In this document: positions 15,069-16,123 of the stretch, piece by piece
How positions within the stretch are numbered: the stretch's first letter is position 1
Layout: each line of letters starts with the position of its first letter
NCBI GenBank assembly: GCA_022822685.1
Contig: JAJEAQ010000228.1
Span: 1-16,123, forward strand
Direction: 5' to 3'
DNA: 16,123 bases
From: Trichodesmium sp. jk18x7bins.61
GTDB taxonomy: Bacteria; Cyanobacteriota; Cyanobacteriia; Cyanobacteriales; Microcoleaceae
The notes under the pieces: model-generated
The model's database searches: none
Seen by the model: only the letters and a program-made list of their open reading frames with translations
What the model was told of the DNA's origin: nothing
Position numbers and translations under genes: made by a program

Positions 15069-15228
15069 TTTTCAACCTAGATTGATTGTCCTCACCAAAG
15101 AACGTACTGCAATATTTGCTACACATGTTAGCTGGAAAAATATTAATTATTGAGATCAATCTTAAATCAGCTTGATATTTGCCCACCCTACTAGGGCTAC
15201 TGCCTCTGTTAGTCTGTTTTCACTCTAG

Positions 15229-15742
15229 CTAAGATGAAATAACGACTCGATTACGCCCTGTTTGTTTTGCCTGATATAAGGCTTCATCTGCTCGTTTAAT
15301 AATATCTTCTCCTGTGTTTCCGTGGCAAGGAAAGCAAGCAACTTCAAGAGATACAGTTAAGGAAGGCAAAATTTCTCCCCTATTTGTTGGAGATAATTTA
15401 TTCACTCCTGAACAAATCTGCTCTGCCCTTTGTTTTGCAATCTCTAGAGTAGTATTAATGAGCATTAAAATTATTTCTTCTCCACCGTAATGACAGATAA
15501 CATCAGAATCTCTAACTTGCTGCTGTAAAAACTGGCCTATTTCTTGGAGTCAGTTTTTTATTTGTGATCTCTGCTGCCAAGCCAGCTATATGGTAATTTT
15601 CCCTACGTTGATTTTCTATCGGCAAATACCTAGCAAGGAGTCCACAAATTGCTACAAGAGGGATCCGTTGAATCCAGAAAGGCATCAGCTAGAGGGAATT
15701 GTTGCCATTATAAAAAGTCACTTTTTCAGTACTTTTATTCAT
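15229..15742 (-). pseudogene. Broken GGDEF-domain (diguanylate cyclase) gene
   Basis: The frame open from 15549 to 15229 encodes the second half of a GGDEF domain: DSDVICHYGGEEI (signature GGEEI at 15486-15472), TVSLEVACFPCHG and the closing RADEALYQAKQTGRNRVV. An intact domain would make cyclic di-GMP, but its first half (DxDxFK and metal-binding aspartate) is absent. A TGA (15552-15550) precedes the frame. Further upstream another frame reads from an ATG at 15742 through a TAG (15691-15689) and then PFWIQRIPLVAICGLLARYL and NYHIAGLAAEITNKKL, which could be the linker and helix before such a domain. So the gene seems to have lost an internal segment and gained stops. The change to GGEEI and of Gly to Glu in TVSLxVA suggests further decay. 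Confidence 0.75.
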
Positions 15743-15770
15743 ATAACTATTCAAATGCATGAACTATTAA

Positions 15771-16061
15771 AAGATATTTAGTCTAATATTAAATGTTTGA
15801 ATTAGAACCATTAATATTGTATTCAAGAATACATAAATTCAAATTGAAAATTGTTTGATTAAGAGCTAACAATTCTAAACAAATATAAACAAAAAAAAAT
15901 GAAATGTTTTGATTAGAGACCCTCATATCTTAATTCTTGAATAAACAAATTCAATTTAAAAATTATTTTTTTTTAATAAAATAATTCTACACAACTAGAA
16001 ACAAAAAAATACTTTATTTTTTATTACTAGATATACCCGAAAAATAATCGAGGGATGTTCT
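15771..16061. repeat. AT-rich diverged tandem duplication
   Basis: Two imperfect copies, about 15830-15900 and 15940-16012, share the order AATTCAA-TT-AAAATT, then AACAATTCTA or AATAATTCTA, then AAACAAAAAAA. No coding sequence is seen. The copies have diverged by many substitutions and small indels. Confidence 0.45.
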
Positions 16062-16123
16062 ATGGCTTGTCCCGACAAGAGCTTGAAAAAAGGCTTATAT
16101 AGTGTTTCTCGGACTCATGAGGT
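16062..16123 (+). CDS. Possible start of a gene cut by the window edge
   Basis: An ATG at 16062 opens MACPDKSLKKGLYSVSRTHE and runs off the window. GAGGGA at 16050-16055 could be its ribosome binding site. Too little is present to name it, and the frame may be chance. Confidence 0.25.
   Translation, partial: MACPDKSLKKGLYSVSRTHE

Noticed and set aside
15590..15781. 63-codon plus-strand frame
   Set aside because: It is antisense to the GGDEF gene remnant and has no ribosome site or family similarity.

Overview
The window looks like chromosomal DNA from a cyanobacterium, probably a filamentous one. It contains at least seven copies of the HIP1 octamer GCGATCGC (starting at 1192, 2072, 2282, 6809, 8808, 9315 and 14148). 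Its gene set is typical of cyanobacteria: a respiratory aa3 oxidase operon divergent from heme A synthesis genes, HpnH, and NrtP. The long AT-rich spacers are full of small inverted-repeat elements and a TTGCCTC heptamer tandem repeat. These statements rest on my reading of the sequence and on remembered families; no search was run.

Layout. At 57-1724 (minus) lies a broken NrtP-type nitrate permease gene. At 2025-2933 (plus) is an intact MntB-type metal ABC permease. After a gene-free, repeat-rich kilobase comes hpnH (3922-4944, minus), a radical-SAM hopanoid side-chain enzyme, with a consensus-like promoter behind it. At 5433-5741 (plus) is the most striking gene: a 102-residue protein made of a 25-residue leader ending in Gly-Gly, fused to a close relative of eukaryotic ubiquitin that ends exactly in LRGG. 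From 5742 to 7113 there is no recognisable gene, but there is a miniature inverted-repeat element, 37-bp direct repeats and several strong hairpins.

The second half is a respiratory locus. coxB (10253-11284), coxA (7910-9682) and coxC (7114-7746) run leftward and encode subunits II, I and III of cytochrome c oxidase. ctaA (11931-12911) and ctaB (13312-14268) run rightward from the shared upstream region. CtaB turns heme B into heme O and CtaA turns heme O into heme A, the cofactor inserted into CoxA. The long spacers contain non-coding insertions: a second copy of the 153-bp element between coxB and coxA, and a 109-bp inverted-repeat element between ctaA and ctaB.

The right end is decayed: a 20-codon remnant resembling an IS630-type transposase start, a broken GGDEF (diguanylate cyclase) gene, and an AT-rich stretch with a diverged tandem duplication. 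A possible gene start lies at the very edge.

The main candidate for a new system is the leader-ubiquitin protein. Its leader fits the pattern recognised by C39 peptidase ABC exporters, so it may be exported and released as free ubiquitin-like protein. No exporter, E1, E2, E3 or deubiquitinase gene is visible in the window.
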